Of a DNA stretch of 62,274 nucleotides, positions 42,675-51,617 are shown piece after piece. Location of the stretch: positions 1 to 62,274 of the forward strand of contig JAFUGM010000047.1 in the NCBI GenBank assembly GCA_017469355.1. Direction: 5' to 3'. Source of the stretch: Solobacterium sp. Its GTDB lineage: Bacteria > Bacillota_I > Bacilli_A > Erysipelotrichales > Erysipelotrichaceae. The notes below the pieces were generated by a model. The model made no database searches. It had not been told where the DNA came from and saw only the letters and a program-made list of their open reading frames with translations. The translations under genes and the position numbers were made by a program. How positions within the stretch are numbered: position 1 is the stretch's first letter; each line of letters opens with the position of its first letter.

Positions 42675-43712
42675 ATGAGCGAACAAATGGATCAGGTATT
42701 GGCAGAGGCGCTGGAAGCGATTCAGTCTGCCGAAACCCCCGAGGCACTGGGTGATGTAAGAATCCGTTTCCTCGGAAAGAAAGGCAGTATTCAGGCACTG
42801 ATGTCGGCGATGAAGGATCTGCCGAAAGAAGAAAAGCCTGCCTTTGGACAGCAGGTAAATGCGCTGAAGGCGGAGGTGAGTGAAAAACTCGAAGCCCGCA
42901 GAAAAGAACTCGAGGCAGGGGCACTTCAGGAAAAGATGAAGCAGGATGCGCTGGATATTACACTGCCTGGTGAGAAACTGGAAACTGGAACGATTCACCC
43001 GCTGATTCTGATTCAGCAGGAACTGGAAGACCTGTTTCTGGGAATGGGATATACCGTAGCGGAAGGGCCGGAAGTCGAACAGGATTATTACAACTTCGAA
43101 CTGGCAAATATTCCTAAGGACCATCCCGCAAGAGATATGCAGGATACCTTCTATATTGACCCCAATACCTTACTGCGCACTCATACCACGGCGATGCAGA
43201 TGAGGGAACTGGAAAAAGCAAACGGCCAGCTGCCGATCAAGCTGATCTGCCCTGGTAAGGTATACCGTCGCGATGACGATGATGCGACACACAGCCATCA
43301 GTTCATGCAGTGTGAAGGACTGGTCGTTGGAGAACATATTACGCTGGCGGATCTCAAGGGAACCCTGGAGTATATGGCGAATACGATGTTCGGCGCCGGC
43401 AGAAGCGTCCGCTTCCGTCCGAGTTACTTCCCGTTCACCGAGCCTTCTGTCGAAGTTGATGTCTCCTGCCCGTTCTGTAACGGAAAGGGATGCAGTGTAT
43501 GCAAGGGCTCTGGCTGGATTGAGATTCTCGGGGCCGGAATGGTTCATCCGCATGTGCTGGAGATGAATGGCTTCGATCCGGAGAAATGCAGTGGATTTGC
43601 GTTTGGTGTCGGACTGGAGCGGGTTGCGATGCTGAAATACGGAATTGATGATATCCGGAACTTCTATACGAATGATCTTCGCTTCCTGAAGATGTTCGAC
43701 CGGTTTGACTGA
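42675..43712 (+). CDS. pheS: Phenylalanyl-tRNA synthetase alpha subunit
   Basis: 345 aa from ATG 42675 (GGAGG 10 nt upstream); longer frames read into the T-box. An N-terminal coiled coil covers about residues 1-90. Class II motif 2 is [24 protein letters not shown], and motif 3 is [35 protein letters not shown] is a four-cysteine knuckle found in some bacterial PheS. It pairs with PheT, 11 nt downstream, as an alpha2beta2 enzyme. Confidence 0.97.
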   Translation: MSEQMDQVLAEALEAIQSAETPEALGDVRIRFLGKKGSIQALMSAMKDLPKEEKPAFGQQVNALKAEVSEKLEARRKELEAGALQEKMKQDALDITLPGEKLETGTIHPLILIQQELEDLFLGMGYTVAEGPEVEQDYYNFELANIPKDHPARDMQDTFYIDPNTLLRTHTTAMQMRELEKANGQLPIKLICPGKVYRRDDDDATHSHQFMQCEGLVVGEHITLADLKGTLEYMANTMFGAGRSVRFRPSYFPFTEPSVEVDVSCPFCNGKGCSVCKGSGWIEILGAGMVHPHVLEMNGFDPEKCSGFAFGVGLERVAMLKYGIDDIRNFYTNDLRFLKMFDRFD

Positions 43713-43723
43713 GGAGGGTAACC

Positions 43724-46120
43724 ATGCGTTTAAGTTATAAATGGCTGAGTGAATATGTGGATCTTTCCGGAATCACACCGGAAGTGCTGGCAGAGAAGAT
43801 GACAACTGCCGGTTTGGAAGTAGAAGGCATTGAACCGGCCGCTTCCGGAACGAATCTTGTGATTGGTGAAGTTGTGTCCTGTGAGGATATTCCTGATACC
43901 CACCTTCATGCGACGGTTGTACGCACTGGGGATGGTGAGGAAAATCTTCATAAGATCGTCTGTGGCGCGCCCAATGTTCGCACTGGTCTGAAGGTAATTA
44001 CTGCCCTTCCTGGCGCGAAACTTCCCGGCGGTACGATTCAGGCCCGCCCGGTACGCGGCTATGACAGTAATGGTATGATCTGTGCCCTGTTCGAGCTTGG
44101 CGTAGACCGCAAGTTCCTGAGTGAAGCGCAGATTGCGGGAGTCGAAGAACTGCCGGAAGATGCGCCGATTGGCGAAACAGATGTCTTTGGATATCTTGGC
44201 CTTGACGATACGATTCTGGACGTTTCTTTAACTCCGAATCGCGCGGATTGTTCTGCGATGTGGAATATGGCCAAGGAAGTTGGGGCCATTCTCAACCGCA
44301 AAGTGACCTGGCCTGATTATGCGGGGAAAAGTGATCAGGGCGAAAAGGGAACGTTCAAGATTGCGTCCACGACAGAAAAATGTCCGCTGTACTTCGGCAA
44401 GGTGGTCAATCATGTAAAGGTTGGACCGAGTCCGAAGTGGATGGTGAACTATCTTCATGCGGCAGGGATGAACTCCATTAATAATGTCGTTGATATCAGT
44501 AACTTCGTCATGTTGGAAACGGGTCAGCCGCTTCACTACTATGACCTTGCGAAACTTCCTCATCATGAAATCACCGTTGTGGATGATGTGGAGACAAAGA
44601 TTACCGCACTGGATGGTGTGGAGTTTGACATTCAAAAGGGCGATATTCTGATCACTACCGGTGGGGAGCCGACCGGTGTAGCAGGAATCATGGGTGGAGA
44701 AGAGTCCATGATTGATGAATCTACCCAGGGAATTTTGATTGAGGCTGCCCATTTTGATCAGGCCAGCATCCGCCGGACATCCATCCGTCTGAATCTGATT
44801 ACCGAAGCTGCGCAGCGTTTTACCAAGGGGGTCGAGCCGCTTTCCTGCAGAAAAGGTGTGGACCGCTCCATTCAGCTGCTGGAACAGTACGCGGATGCGT
44901 CTGGATTTGAAGCGACTGAAATTGCCGGAGAAGAGGTCTATGAGCCGGTTACTGTCACTGAAACACTCTCTCACTGCAATGCCCTGTTAGGAACTTCCTT
45001 CACTATGGATCAAGTGAAGGATGTACTTACCAGACTGAACTTTGCGCCGGAAGTAGAGGGAGAAACCATCACCTGCCATATTCCTTCCTATCGTACGGAT
45101 ATGGAGCGGGATGCGGATGTGGATGAAGAGATCATCCGTCTGATCGGATTTGATAACCTTGCCTCTACACTTCCTGTGATGGAGACAACCGTAGGAACTT
45201 TGACGCGGCCACAGAGCTTACGTCGGACGATTCGTACGGTTCTTACCGGTATGAATCTTCATGAAATCGTTAGCTATACACTTGTTGGTGAACCTGAGAT
45301 TCAGGGTGCGTTTGAACCGGCTGGAGAAGCCGTGGCGCTGTCCATGCCGATGAGTGAAGCGAGAAAGTATGTGCGTACTTCCCTGATTGGATCGGTGTTG
45401 GACGTGGTCCGATACAATGAAGCGCATTCCAACACGGATGCCGGATACTTCGAGATTTCCAAAGTCTATTCCAGGGAAACGGAACAGGAACGCCTGGCAG
45501 TTGTGCTGGATGGTTCACTGATGAAGGATGTTCTTCATAAGACATCGATTCCCGGTGATTTCTATGCCATGAAGGGAATTCTAATCGCACTGCTTAAAAA
45601 GCTTGGATATACCGCTTCACGGGTTCAGGTGAAACCAAATAAGACGGATATTGAACATTTCCATCCTTACCGCAGTGCGGAGCTCTGGATTGATAAGAAT
45701 AAACTCGGTGTGTTCGGTGATCTTCATCCGGATCTGTCCGCCGCCTATGATCTTAAGAATGTGGTTTATGCGGAACTGACGCTGGATCCTCTCTTTGCGG
45801 GACGTACGTCGAGAGTGAAGTTTGAAGCTCTGGACCGTTATCCTTCCGTGAGCCGGGATATCGCGATTGTCGTGCCTGCTTCCACGACTGCCCAGCAGAT
45901 TCTTGATAGTATCCGCAAGGCGGGAAGAAAGCTGGTTCGCTCCTCCGAAGTATTTGATGTTTATGAAGGAGAGCACGTTGAGAAAGGAATGAAGTCCGTT
46001 GCGTTGCGTATCATTTACCAGGCATCTGACCATACCCTGAAAGAGGAAGAGGTCGCAGAAGCGCATAATGCGATTCTTGAAAGCCTCAGGACACATTTGA
46101 ATGCGCAGTTACGTGCTTAA
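43724..46120 (+). CDS. pheT: Phenylalanyl-tRNA synthetase beta subunit
   Basis: 798 aa. A tRNA-binding OB domain lies at about residues 40-150 (HKIVCGAPNVRTGLKVITALPGA). The B3/B4 editing region follows (HAAGMNSINNVVDISNFVMLETGQPLHYYD), then B5 (about 400-480) and a catalytic-like domain. The C-terminal anticodon-binding FDX-ACB domain has YPSVSRDIAIVVP. All domains are present at normal length. It starts after GGAGGGTAACC, coupled to pheS. Confidence 0.98.
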   Translation: MRLSYKWLSEYVDLSGITPEVLAEKMTTAGLEVEGIEPAASGTNLVIGEVVSCEDIPDTHLHATVVRTGDGEENLHKIVCGAPNVRTGLKVITALPGAKLPGGTIQARPVRGYDSNGMICALFELGVDRKFLSEAQIAGVEELPEDAPIGETDVFGYLGLDDTILDVSLTPNRADCSAMWNMAKEVGAILNRKVTWPDYAGKSDQGEKGTFKIASTTEKCPLYFGKVVNHVKVGPSPKWMVNYLHAAGMNSINNVVDISNFVMLETGQPLHYYDLAKLPHHEITVVDDVETKITALDGVEFDIQKGDILITTGGEPTGVAGIMGGEESMIDESTQGILIEAAHFDQASIRRTSIRLNLITEAAQRFTKGVEPLSCRKGVDRSIQLLEQYADASGFEATEIAGEEVYEPVTVTETLSHCNALLGTSFTMDQVKDVLTRLNFAPEVEGETITCHIPSYRTDMERDADVDEEIIRLIGFDNLASTLPVMETTVGTLTRPQSLRRTIRTVLTGMNLHEIVSYTLVGEPEIQGAFEPAGEAVALSMPMSEARKYVRTSLIGSVLDVVRYNEAHSNTDAGYFEISKVYSRETEQERLAVVLDGSLMKDVLHKTSIPGDFYAMKGILIALLKKLGYTASRVQVKPNKTDIEHFHPYRSAELWIDKNKLGVFGDLHPDLSAAYDLKNVVYAELTLDPLFAGRTSRVKFEALDRYPSVSRDIAIVVPASTTAQQILDSIRKAGRKLVRSSEVFDVYEGEHVEKGMKSVALRIIYQASDHTLKEEEVAEAHNAILESLRTHLNAQLRA

Positions 46121-46134
46121 TTACAAACGAAACA

Positions 46135-46166
46135 GAACGGAATCTAATCAAAGGTTCCGTTTTCTG
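46135..46166 (+). terminator. Terminator of pheST
   Basis: AACGGAA pairs with TTCCGTT across a 13-nt loop, ending TTTTC. Confidence 0.65.
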
Positions 46167-46210
46167 TGTTACGGGCACATAATGGAGAAAACAGGAAAGG
46201 ATAAAAACCT

Positions 46211-47230
46211 ATGAGTGATGCAGTGAAAGTGATTCTGGATTGTGATACTGGCGATGATGATGCAGTAGCGATTATGACCGCGGTGCTGAGCGAGAAAATT
46301 GATCTGCTTGGCGTATGTACGGTACAGGGAAACAAGGGAATTGAGTATACGACGGAGAACACCCTCCGCGTGATTGAGGCCCTGAATGCGGATGTCCCGG
46401 TATTTCAGGGATGCCCGGGGCCGATTGCCTCACGGTTACTGTATTCCCGTCATGGAAGTTTTTCCGGCATGACCGGGGTGAAGGAAGATGTGAAGAATGA
46501 GAAAGGGGAAGTGATCAGCTATCATACCGATTATCTTCCGCTTCCCAAAGCAACCATCAAAAAGCAGGAGAAACATGCGGTATTCTGGTTAGTTGAAACA
46601 TTACTGGCTTCCGAAGGTGATATCTGTGTTGTGCCAACTGGCCCCATGACCAATCTTGCGATGGCATTGCGCTTAGAACCAGCGATTGCCAAAAAGATCA
46701 AGGAAGTGGTCTTTATGGGCGGTGGCGTCAATGTCTTCAATTCCACCGGCGCATCCGAGTTCAATATCTGGAATGATCCTGAGGCAGCTGAAATTGTTCT
46801 GCAGGCTGGGATTCCCATTACCATGGTTCCACTGGATGCGACGCATCAGGCAAACTTCGATCTTGAAGATTGCCGGAGACTGAGAGAAATCGGAACTGTT
46901 GCCGCAAATGCGGTGGCGGATATCATGGATACCCGAATTGAAGCCTATGATCTGTATCAACCGCAGGCAACCCTGCATACCGCACCGCTTCATGATGCGC
47001 TTGCGCTTTCCTATCTGATTGATCGGGAAGTATTGCAGGATCTGCACTTCTGGCGGGTAGATGTGGATATCAGCGGTGGCTTCGCGGATGGGGCAACCCT
47101 GTGCGATACACGTGCGTTTACTGATCTTCCAAGAAACTGCACCGTCGCCCTTGGCGCGAATAATGAGCGCTTCCATTCGATTATCTTCGGCTTACTGGAG
47201 CGCCAGAAACGGGAACTGGAAGCCGCCTGA
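46211..47230 (+). CDS. Inosine-uridine preferring nucleoside hydrolase
   Basis: 339 aa. VILDCDTGDDDAVAI is the calcium-binding DTDxxxD signature of nucleoside hydrolases. GPMTNLAMAL, GGGVNVFNSTGASEFNIWNDPEAA and the late LHDALALSYL are also family motifs. It splits the N-glycosidic bond of ribonucleosides in salvage. Whether it prefers pyrimidine or purine nucleosides cannot be told. The start follows AGGAAAGGATAAAAACCT. Monocistronic. Confidence 0.94.
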   Translation: MSDAVKVILDCDTGDDDAVAIMTAVLSEKIDLLGVCTVQGNKGIEYTTENTLRVIEALNADVPVFQGCPGPIASRLLYSRHGSFSGMTGVKEDVKNEKGEVISYHTDYLPLPKATIKKQEKHAVFWLVETLLASEGDICVVPTGPMTNLAMALRLEPAIAKKIKEVVFMGGGVNVFNSTGASEFNIWNDPEAAEIVLQAGIPITMVPLDATHQANFDLEDCRRLREIGTVAANAVADIMDTRIEAYDLYQPQATLHTAPLHDALALSYLIDREVLQDLHFWRVDVDISGGFADGATLCDTRAFTDLPRNCTVALGANNERFHSIIFGLLERQKRELEAA

Positions 47231-47249
47231 AACGTACAGGAATAGAAAA

Positions 47250-47286
47250 ACAGCTCGAGCAGAATCGCCCGAGCTTTATTTTTCCG
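47250..47286 (+). terminator. Terminator of the nucleoside hydrolase
   Basis: AGCTCG pairs with CGAGCT around a 12-nt loop, followed by TTATTTTT. Confidence 0.7.
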
Positions 47287-47302
47287 TTCTGTGATATCAA
47301 AG

Positions 47303-49171
47303 TTATCCAAAATACCAGGAGGAGATTAGTTCCAGCAGATGAACGTAGTCCCGGGTTGTGCCAAATCCGGTGAGAACCGGCAGATAGATGAAGAATACCG
47401 CCGTCGCAAGAAACCCGATGAAGAATGCGATATGTTTTGCGGCGGGACGGTTGTTGTACTGTTCATACAGAAAGGCGATCGACGCAATCATGAAGAAACT
47501 GGTCGGATAGAAGTGATACGCAAATAAACAGCGGTCGATAAAACACCATGGCAATAATGCGGAAAGATAACCGACGCTGATTAGGATGGAAGAAAATGAG
47601 CGATGAATTAACGCATGATAGAACACAACGCCAATCGAGACCAGCCCTGCATACGATAAGACAGGATTGGTAAAACAGGCGATCGTATGGTAGGTGCCAT
47701 AACTGTCTTCGCGGCCATAGTACCAGACTGGCCTCAGATCGAGCAGCCATTGTTTCCAGGTGCTTTGATATGGATGGGCTGCGGTGAGATTTACATGATA
47801 ACGATACATATGAACTAATTCCTGCAGCACATTGGAGATGGAATAGCCATCCCTTGTGATGTGAGCGGGCAGGTAACTGAGAACAGTAATCAGAATCGGA
47901 AGAAAGAGAAAGAAGACAAAGGACCATAAGATGGTGATCATCACAGCACGATAGAACTGTGGCCGCTCGTTCTTTGAGCGGGTCAGAAAGAACGCTCGTC
48001 CTCGCTGAACTAGCGAACCGACGTACAGCACCGCAAGACCGACTGCACTGTAACAGGCGGTCCATTTCACCGCGATCCCAAGTCCTGTACATAGACCACA
48101 GAAGAATAACTCCCGCAGGGAATGGGATAGGGGAACCTCCGTAATTGAAGTCTTCATCCAGCGAACCATGAATAGAAACATCAGCAGAATGAAGAACACA
48201 CTCATCGGTTCCAGTGTAGCGATGCGGGAGGTGGTGATATGCATGAAGTCAACGGAAAAAAGAATCGTGCCGAATAGTGCGGCACCCGGGTTTGAAAACA
48301 GATGTTTTAACAGAACCCAGAACAGTGGGATTAACAATACGCCGATCAATGCGCCCGCAAATCGCCAGCCAAATGGATGATATCCAAGCAGTCTGATGGA
48401 AAGCGCAATCAATTCCGTCCCAAGCAGGGGATGAACCGCCGGATACATGTATTGTCCGTTTGCGATTTCCCAGGCGTTTCTTGGATGATAAACCTCATCG
48501 AAGTAGCTTTCATCATAGTAACTCGCATGAATCGGGATACGATCCTGCTCATCGATCAGATGTTCTGGCGGATAACGATAGGAAGAAGCGTCGGATTCAA
48601 TCGATACTGGAAGCAGCACATCATCATAGAAGAAGGCGATCTCGTAGATACAGTCGGATGGGTCATTACTGGTAAGACGGATATAAGGGTAGGTGAGATC
48701 AGTAAACAGAAGATCAATGTATTGGCAGAACCGATCCTGTTCTAATGGCGTAATCAGCTCCCAGGAGGTTCCATCTGCGGAACCTTCCAGCAGGCCATTA
48801 TGAATTCCGATCTGATAGGCAGATGGATTACTGTTGTTATCTCCTTCCCCAAAAAACAGAACCACACGATTGAACGTGGACTCTTCAGGCAGCTTCAGAA
48901 TGATTTCCTGAGGCGTATGTTCCGGCTGCCACCAGGTCGTAGGCATGGAAGAAGAACCGAGTTGATGGAAACTGATAATCGCATAACAGCAGGTAAGAAT
49001 AGTCAGTGCCATCCATTCCCGTTTTGAAGCGAAATGGAAGGTGCGATGGCCTGGAAGGACTGACATCACAAGAATGATCAGCACCGCAGAGAACAGACAC
49101 ACGCAAAGCAGGAACAGCAGCTCAGTATTACTGAAGAATCGGAGCGAGAATTTCGCAAGTGTAGATGACAT
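47303..49171 (-). CDS. PMT-family membrane glycosyltransferase with an inserted beta domain
   Basis: 622 aa from ATG 49171. It is a polytopic membrane protein of the dolichyl-phosphate-mannose protein mannosyltransferase type. DESYFDEVYHPRNAWEIANGQYMYPAVHPLLG provides the acidic loop motif. Between the first two helices and the catalytic core, residues about 75-190 form a soluble stretch (PQEIILKLPEESTFNRVVLFFGEG...WELITPL...YIRLTSND) reminiscent of an F5/8-type discoidin domain. It probably transfers a polyprenyl-linked sugar to a protein or glycan outside the cell. TATAAT lies 6 nt before the ATG. Confidence 0.85.
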   Translation of the reverse strand: MSSTLAKFSLRFFSNTELLFLLCVCLFSAVLIILVMSVLPGHRTFHFASKREWMALTILTCCYAIISFHQLGSSSMPTTWWQPEHTPQEIILKLPEESTFNRVVLFFGEGDNNSNPSAYQIGIHNGLLEGSADGTSWELITPLEQDRFCQYIDLLFTDLTYPYIRLTSNDPSDCIYEIAFFYDDVLLPVSIESDASSYRYPPEHLIDEQDRIPIHASYYDESYFDEVYHPRNAWEIANGQYMYPAVHPLLGTELIALSIRLLGYHPFGWRFAGALIGVLLIPLFWVLLKHLFSNPGAALFGTILFSVDFMHITTSRIATLEPMSVFFILLMFLFMVRWMKTSITEVPLSHSLRELFFCGLCTGLGIAVKWTACYSAVGLAVLYVGSLVQRGRAFFLTRSKNERPQFYRAVMITILWSFVFFLFLPILITVLSYLPAHITRDGYSISNVLQELVHMYRYHVNLTAAHPYQSTWKQWLLDLRPVWYYGREDSYGTYHTIACFTNPVLSYAGLVSIGVVFYHALIHRSFSSILISVGYLSALLPWCFIDRCLFAYHFYPTSFFMIASIAFLYEQYNNRPAAKHIAFFIGFLATAVFFIYLPVLTGFGTTRDYVHLLELISSWYFG

Positions 49172-49177
49172 GAAGAA

Positions 49178-49183
49178 ATTATA
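49178..49183 (-). promoter_or_regulatory. TATAAT 6 nt before the PMT gene
   Basis: Minus-strand TATAAT, then TTCTTC and the ATG. There is no Shine-Dalgarno sequence; this is the leaderless arrangement. Confidence 0.6.
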
Positions 49184-49308
49184 ATTCGGAAGGGTTCGAG
49201 TAGGAACCTTCATTTCCTTAAGAGATCGGCATCTCAATGTGGTATTCTTTGTGCAAAGACATGAAAGCCATGTAAAAAGCCAAAGAGGCGAAGAACTGGC
49301 AAACCATG

Positions 49309-49385
49309 TATAATAGGAACGGCGTCTTTCCGTCAGAATCCTTTTCTGTCGGCTGAGACAGGAAAATAGTAGAGGAAGAGATCTT
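49309..49385 (+). promoter_or_regulatory. Promoter and hairpin leader of the YveK/BY-kinase pair
   Basis: TATAAT at 49309-49314 is followed by a leader of about 65 nt. The leader contains a bulged hairpin TTTTCTGTC / GACAGGAAAA, with GAGGAAGAG just ahead of the ATG. The hairpin has no T run, so it is not a simple terminator. Confidence 0.5.
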
Positions 49386-50228
49386 ATGTCAAATCCGGTA
49401 AATGAAACTCCGACTGCACTGGTTCCATCAACCCCGGCCCAGCCAGCGGTAAATAATATCAGCAGTTCATCTTCAGATGAGGTGGAAATTGACCTGGTGG
49501 AGGTTTTCTATCTTCTCTGGAGTAAACTGTTCTTCATCATTCTGTTCTTTGTTCTTGGGGCTGTGGTAGCGTTTGCGGCGACCTTTTTCCTGGTGACACC
49601 GATGTATTCTGCCACATCGAGAATGTATATCCTCTCGTCTTCCAGCAATTCTGTAGTTAATCTGTCGGACCTGCAGATCTCCAGTAATCTGAAAGCAGAC
49701 TATAAGGAACTGCTGACCAGCCGGGAACTGCTTGAAGAAGTCGTGGAAGATCTGAATCTGGATTATACTTACGATCAATTGGCGAAGCTGATTACGATTT
49801 CCAATCCGACGGATACGCGAATTCTTAATGTGACGGCGACAACCCCGTCTCCGCAATTATCTGCGGACATTGCGAATGAACTGGCAAATCAGGCAAAGAT
49901 CTATCTCCCGGGAATCATGAAATCCGAGGAGCCAAGCGTATTTGAGGCTGCGGTTGTGCCAACGAAAAAGAGCAGTCCAAGCTATATGAAGAATACATTG
50001 ATTGGCGGATTACTGCTGTCATTGCTGTATTGTGCGATTGTGATTGTTCGTTATCTGATGAACGACACGCTTGTGACACCGGATGATGTCTATGATGCCT
50101 TTGGCATCCAGCCGTTAGCGACGATTCCGGAAGGTGATCTCAGCGGCGCAAAGCCTGTGAAAAAGAGCAGTTCAAAGAAAAAGAAGAAAAAGAAATCATC
50201 TGGCACAAAGGCGAAGGAGGAGAAGTAA
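49386..50228 (+). CDS. YveK/Wzz-type polysaccharide co-polymerase
   Basis: 280 aa. After a polar N-terminus, EIDLVEVFYLLWSKLFFIILFFVLGAVVAFAATFFLVTPMYSA is the first membrane helix of the chain-length-determinant (Wzz) domain. The second helix lies near residues 200-220. The C-terminus is a lysine/serine-rich tail. This is the transmembrane activator usually paired with a BY-kinase to set capsule or exopolysaccharide chain length. The kinase follows immediately. No glycosyltransferase, flippase or polymerase genes follow. Confidence 0.9.
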   Translation: MSNPVNETPTALVPSTPAQPAVNNISSSSSDEVEIDLVEVFYLLWSKLFFIILFFVLGAVVAFAATFFLVTPMYSATSRMYILSSSSNSVVNLSDLQISSNLKADYKELLTSRELLEEVVEDLNLDYTYDQLAKLITISNPTDTRILNVTATTPSPQLSADIANELANQAKIYLPGIMKSEEPSVFEAAVVPTKKSSPSYMKNTLIGGLLLSLLYCAIVIVRYLMNDTLVTPDDVYDAFGIQPLATIPEGDLSGAKPVKKSSSKKKKKKKSSGTKAKEEK

Positions 50229-50945
50229 ATGAAACAATTGTATCTGGAAAATCTTCCTGAACTCCCCTTCAATGTGACAGAAGCGCTGAACCAGCTGCGT
50301 ATTTCTCTTGGATTCTCCGGAGAAAACATTCAGACTGTCATGGTTACTTCCAGCACACCGAATGAAGGAAAGAGCTTCGTGACGATGGAACTCTGGAAGA
50401 TGATGGCGGAAATCGGATCCCGTACTGCGTTAATTGACTGTGATATGCGTAACTCGGTCATGGGAGATACCGTTGGATTTCGAACCAATGATGATTTAGT
50501 AGGAATTGTGCATTACCTTGCGGGGAAGGCGGATCTTAAAGACATCGTCTATGCGACGAATATCCCTAACGCTTACCTGATTCCCGTTTCTACCAACGTT
50601 CCTAACCCGACGGTACTTCTGGAAGGCAAACGTTTCCAGGAAATCATCGATGTATGTAAGGAAGAGTTTGATTTTGTCTTGATTGATACTCCGCCGTTAG
50701 GAAGTGTCGCGGATGCGCTCAATATCGCTCCGAAAACAGACGGCTCCCTGCTGGTAATCCGCAGTGGTGAAACACCAAAAAAGGTTGTGGAGAACTCCAT
50801 CAACCTGCTTCGCAGAACCGGTGCTCCGCTCCTTGGAGTTGTGCTGAACCGTGCAGATACTTCCAAAAACGGAAATCAGTATTATTACAACCGGTATTAT
50901 CAATACGGATATTACAACAACGAAAGTTATTACGGCAAGAAGTAA
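50229..50945 (+). CDS. Bacterial tyrosine kinase (CpsD/CapB type)
   Basis: 238 aa. VTSSTPNEGKSFVTMEL is the Walker A, ALIDCDMRNS the Walker A' and FDFVLIDTPPLG the Walker B of BY-kinases. The C-terminus is a tyrosine cluster with at least nine Tyr in the last 22 residues, the autophosphorylation tail. It acts with the YveK protein, whose stop directly precedes this ATG. A PTP-type phosphatase at 6822 and the PMT gene nearby are possible partners but unproven. Its stop abuts the convergent queH stop. Confidence 0.93.
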   Translation: MKQLYLENLPELPFNVTEALNQLRISLGFSGENIQTVMVTSSTPNEGKSFVTMELWKMMAEIGSRTALIDCDMRNSVMGDTVGFRTNDDLVGIVHYLAGKADLKDIVYATNIPNAYLIPVSTNVPNPTVLLEGKRFQEIIDVCKEEFDFVLIDTPPLGSVADALNIAPKTDGSLLVIRSGETPKKVVENSINLLRRTGAPLLGVVLNRADTSKNGNQYYYNRYYQYGYYNNESYYGKK

Positions 50946-51617
50946 TCAGCCTTCCGGATGGGTTGCGGTGTAGGAATAAATACAGCCGCAGTAGTCCTGG
51001 CGGTATAACTGATGTTCATCAACCAGTTCTTTCTGGCGGAGTTGACCTCCGCCTTTTTTAAAGTCGCTGTAGAAATAGGATACCGATGGATACAAGCGGG
51101 AAAGGGAACGACCGATCTCATTGATTTTCTGGCTGTCTTTCTGACGTGAGATGGACATGACGGTGGTAACGAAGTCAAACTCATGTTCTTCCGCATACGC
51201 AAAGGCTTCCCTTAATCGCACCGCATAGCAGTAAAAACATCTTCCAAAGCCTTCTGGATCATCCTTCATCGGCTCTAACGGCTTCATATATTCTTCATTG
51301 TTATATGGCGTTACGACAACCGGAATGGAAGGGTTGGCTTCCTGAAGGTAGCGATACAGTTCGCTGAGCCTGCGGTCATATTCTGCCTGGGGCCAGATGT
51401 TGGAGTTGTTGAAAAAGACGGTCAGTTCAAAGTGCTGGGAAAGCAGCTCAAGGGGGAAGGAAGCACACACCGCACAACATGCATGCAGTAACAGACTGGG
51501 TTTATGATCATACTTCTGATGAATCTCTTCCAGTTCCTTTAATGAAACGAGATAGTAATTGGTTTTATGCGAACTCTTCCGCTGTTTCAGGTAGGCCGCA
51601 TAGGCTTCCTTATTCAT
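50946..51617 (-). CDS. queH: Epoxyqueuosine reductase QueH
   Basis: 223 aa. LLHACCAVCASFPLELL, NNSNIWPQAEYDRR, CFYCYAVRLREAFAYA and DYCGCIYS supply the cysteine clusters of the QueH (DUF208) family. It performs the last step of queuosine synthesis, reducing epoxyqueuosine in tRNA, as a non-homologous alternative to QueG. It overlaps queA by 8 nt, so the two form an operon. Confidence 0.94.
   Translation of the reverse strand: MNKEAYAAYLKQRKSSHKTNYYLVSLKELEEIHQKYDHKPSLLLHACCAVCASFPLELLSQHFELTVFFNNSNIWPQAEYDRRLSELYRYLQEANPSIPVVVTPYNNEEYMKPLEPMKDDPEGFGRCFYCYAVRLREAFAYAEEHEFDFVTTVMSISRQKDSQKINEIGRSLSRLYPSVSYFYSDFKKGGGQLRQKELVDEHQLYRQDYCGCIYSYTATHPEG

Noticed and set aside
50160-50227. Lysine-coding A-rich run at the end of the YveK gene as a frameshift site
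   Set aside because: The tail is common in such proteins, and the kinase has its own start directly after the stop; no evidence for slippage.
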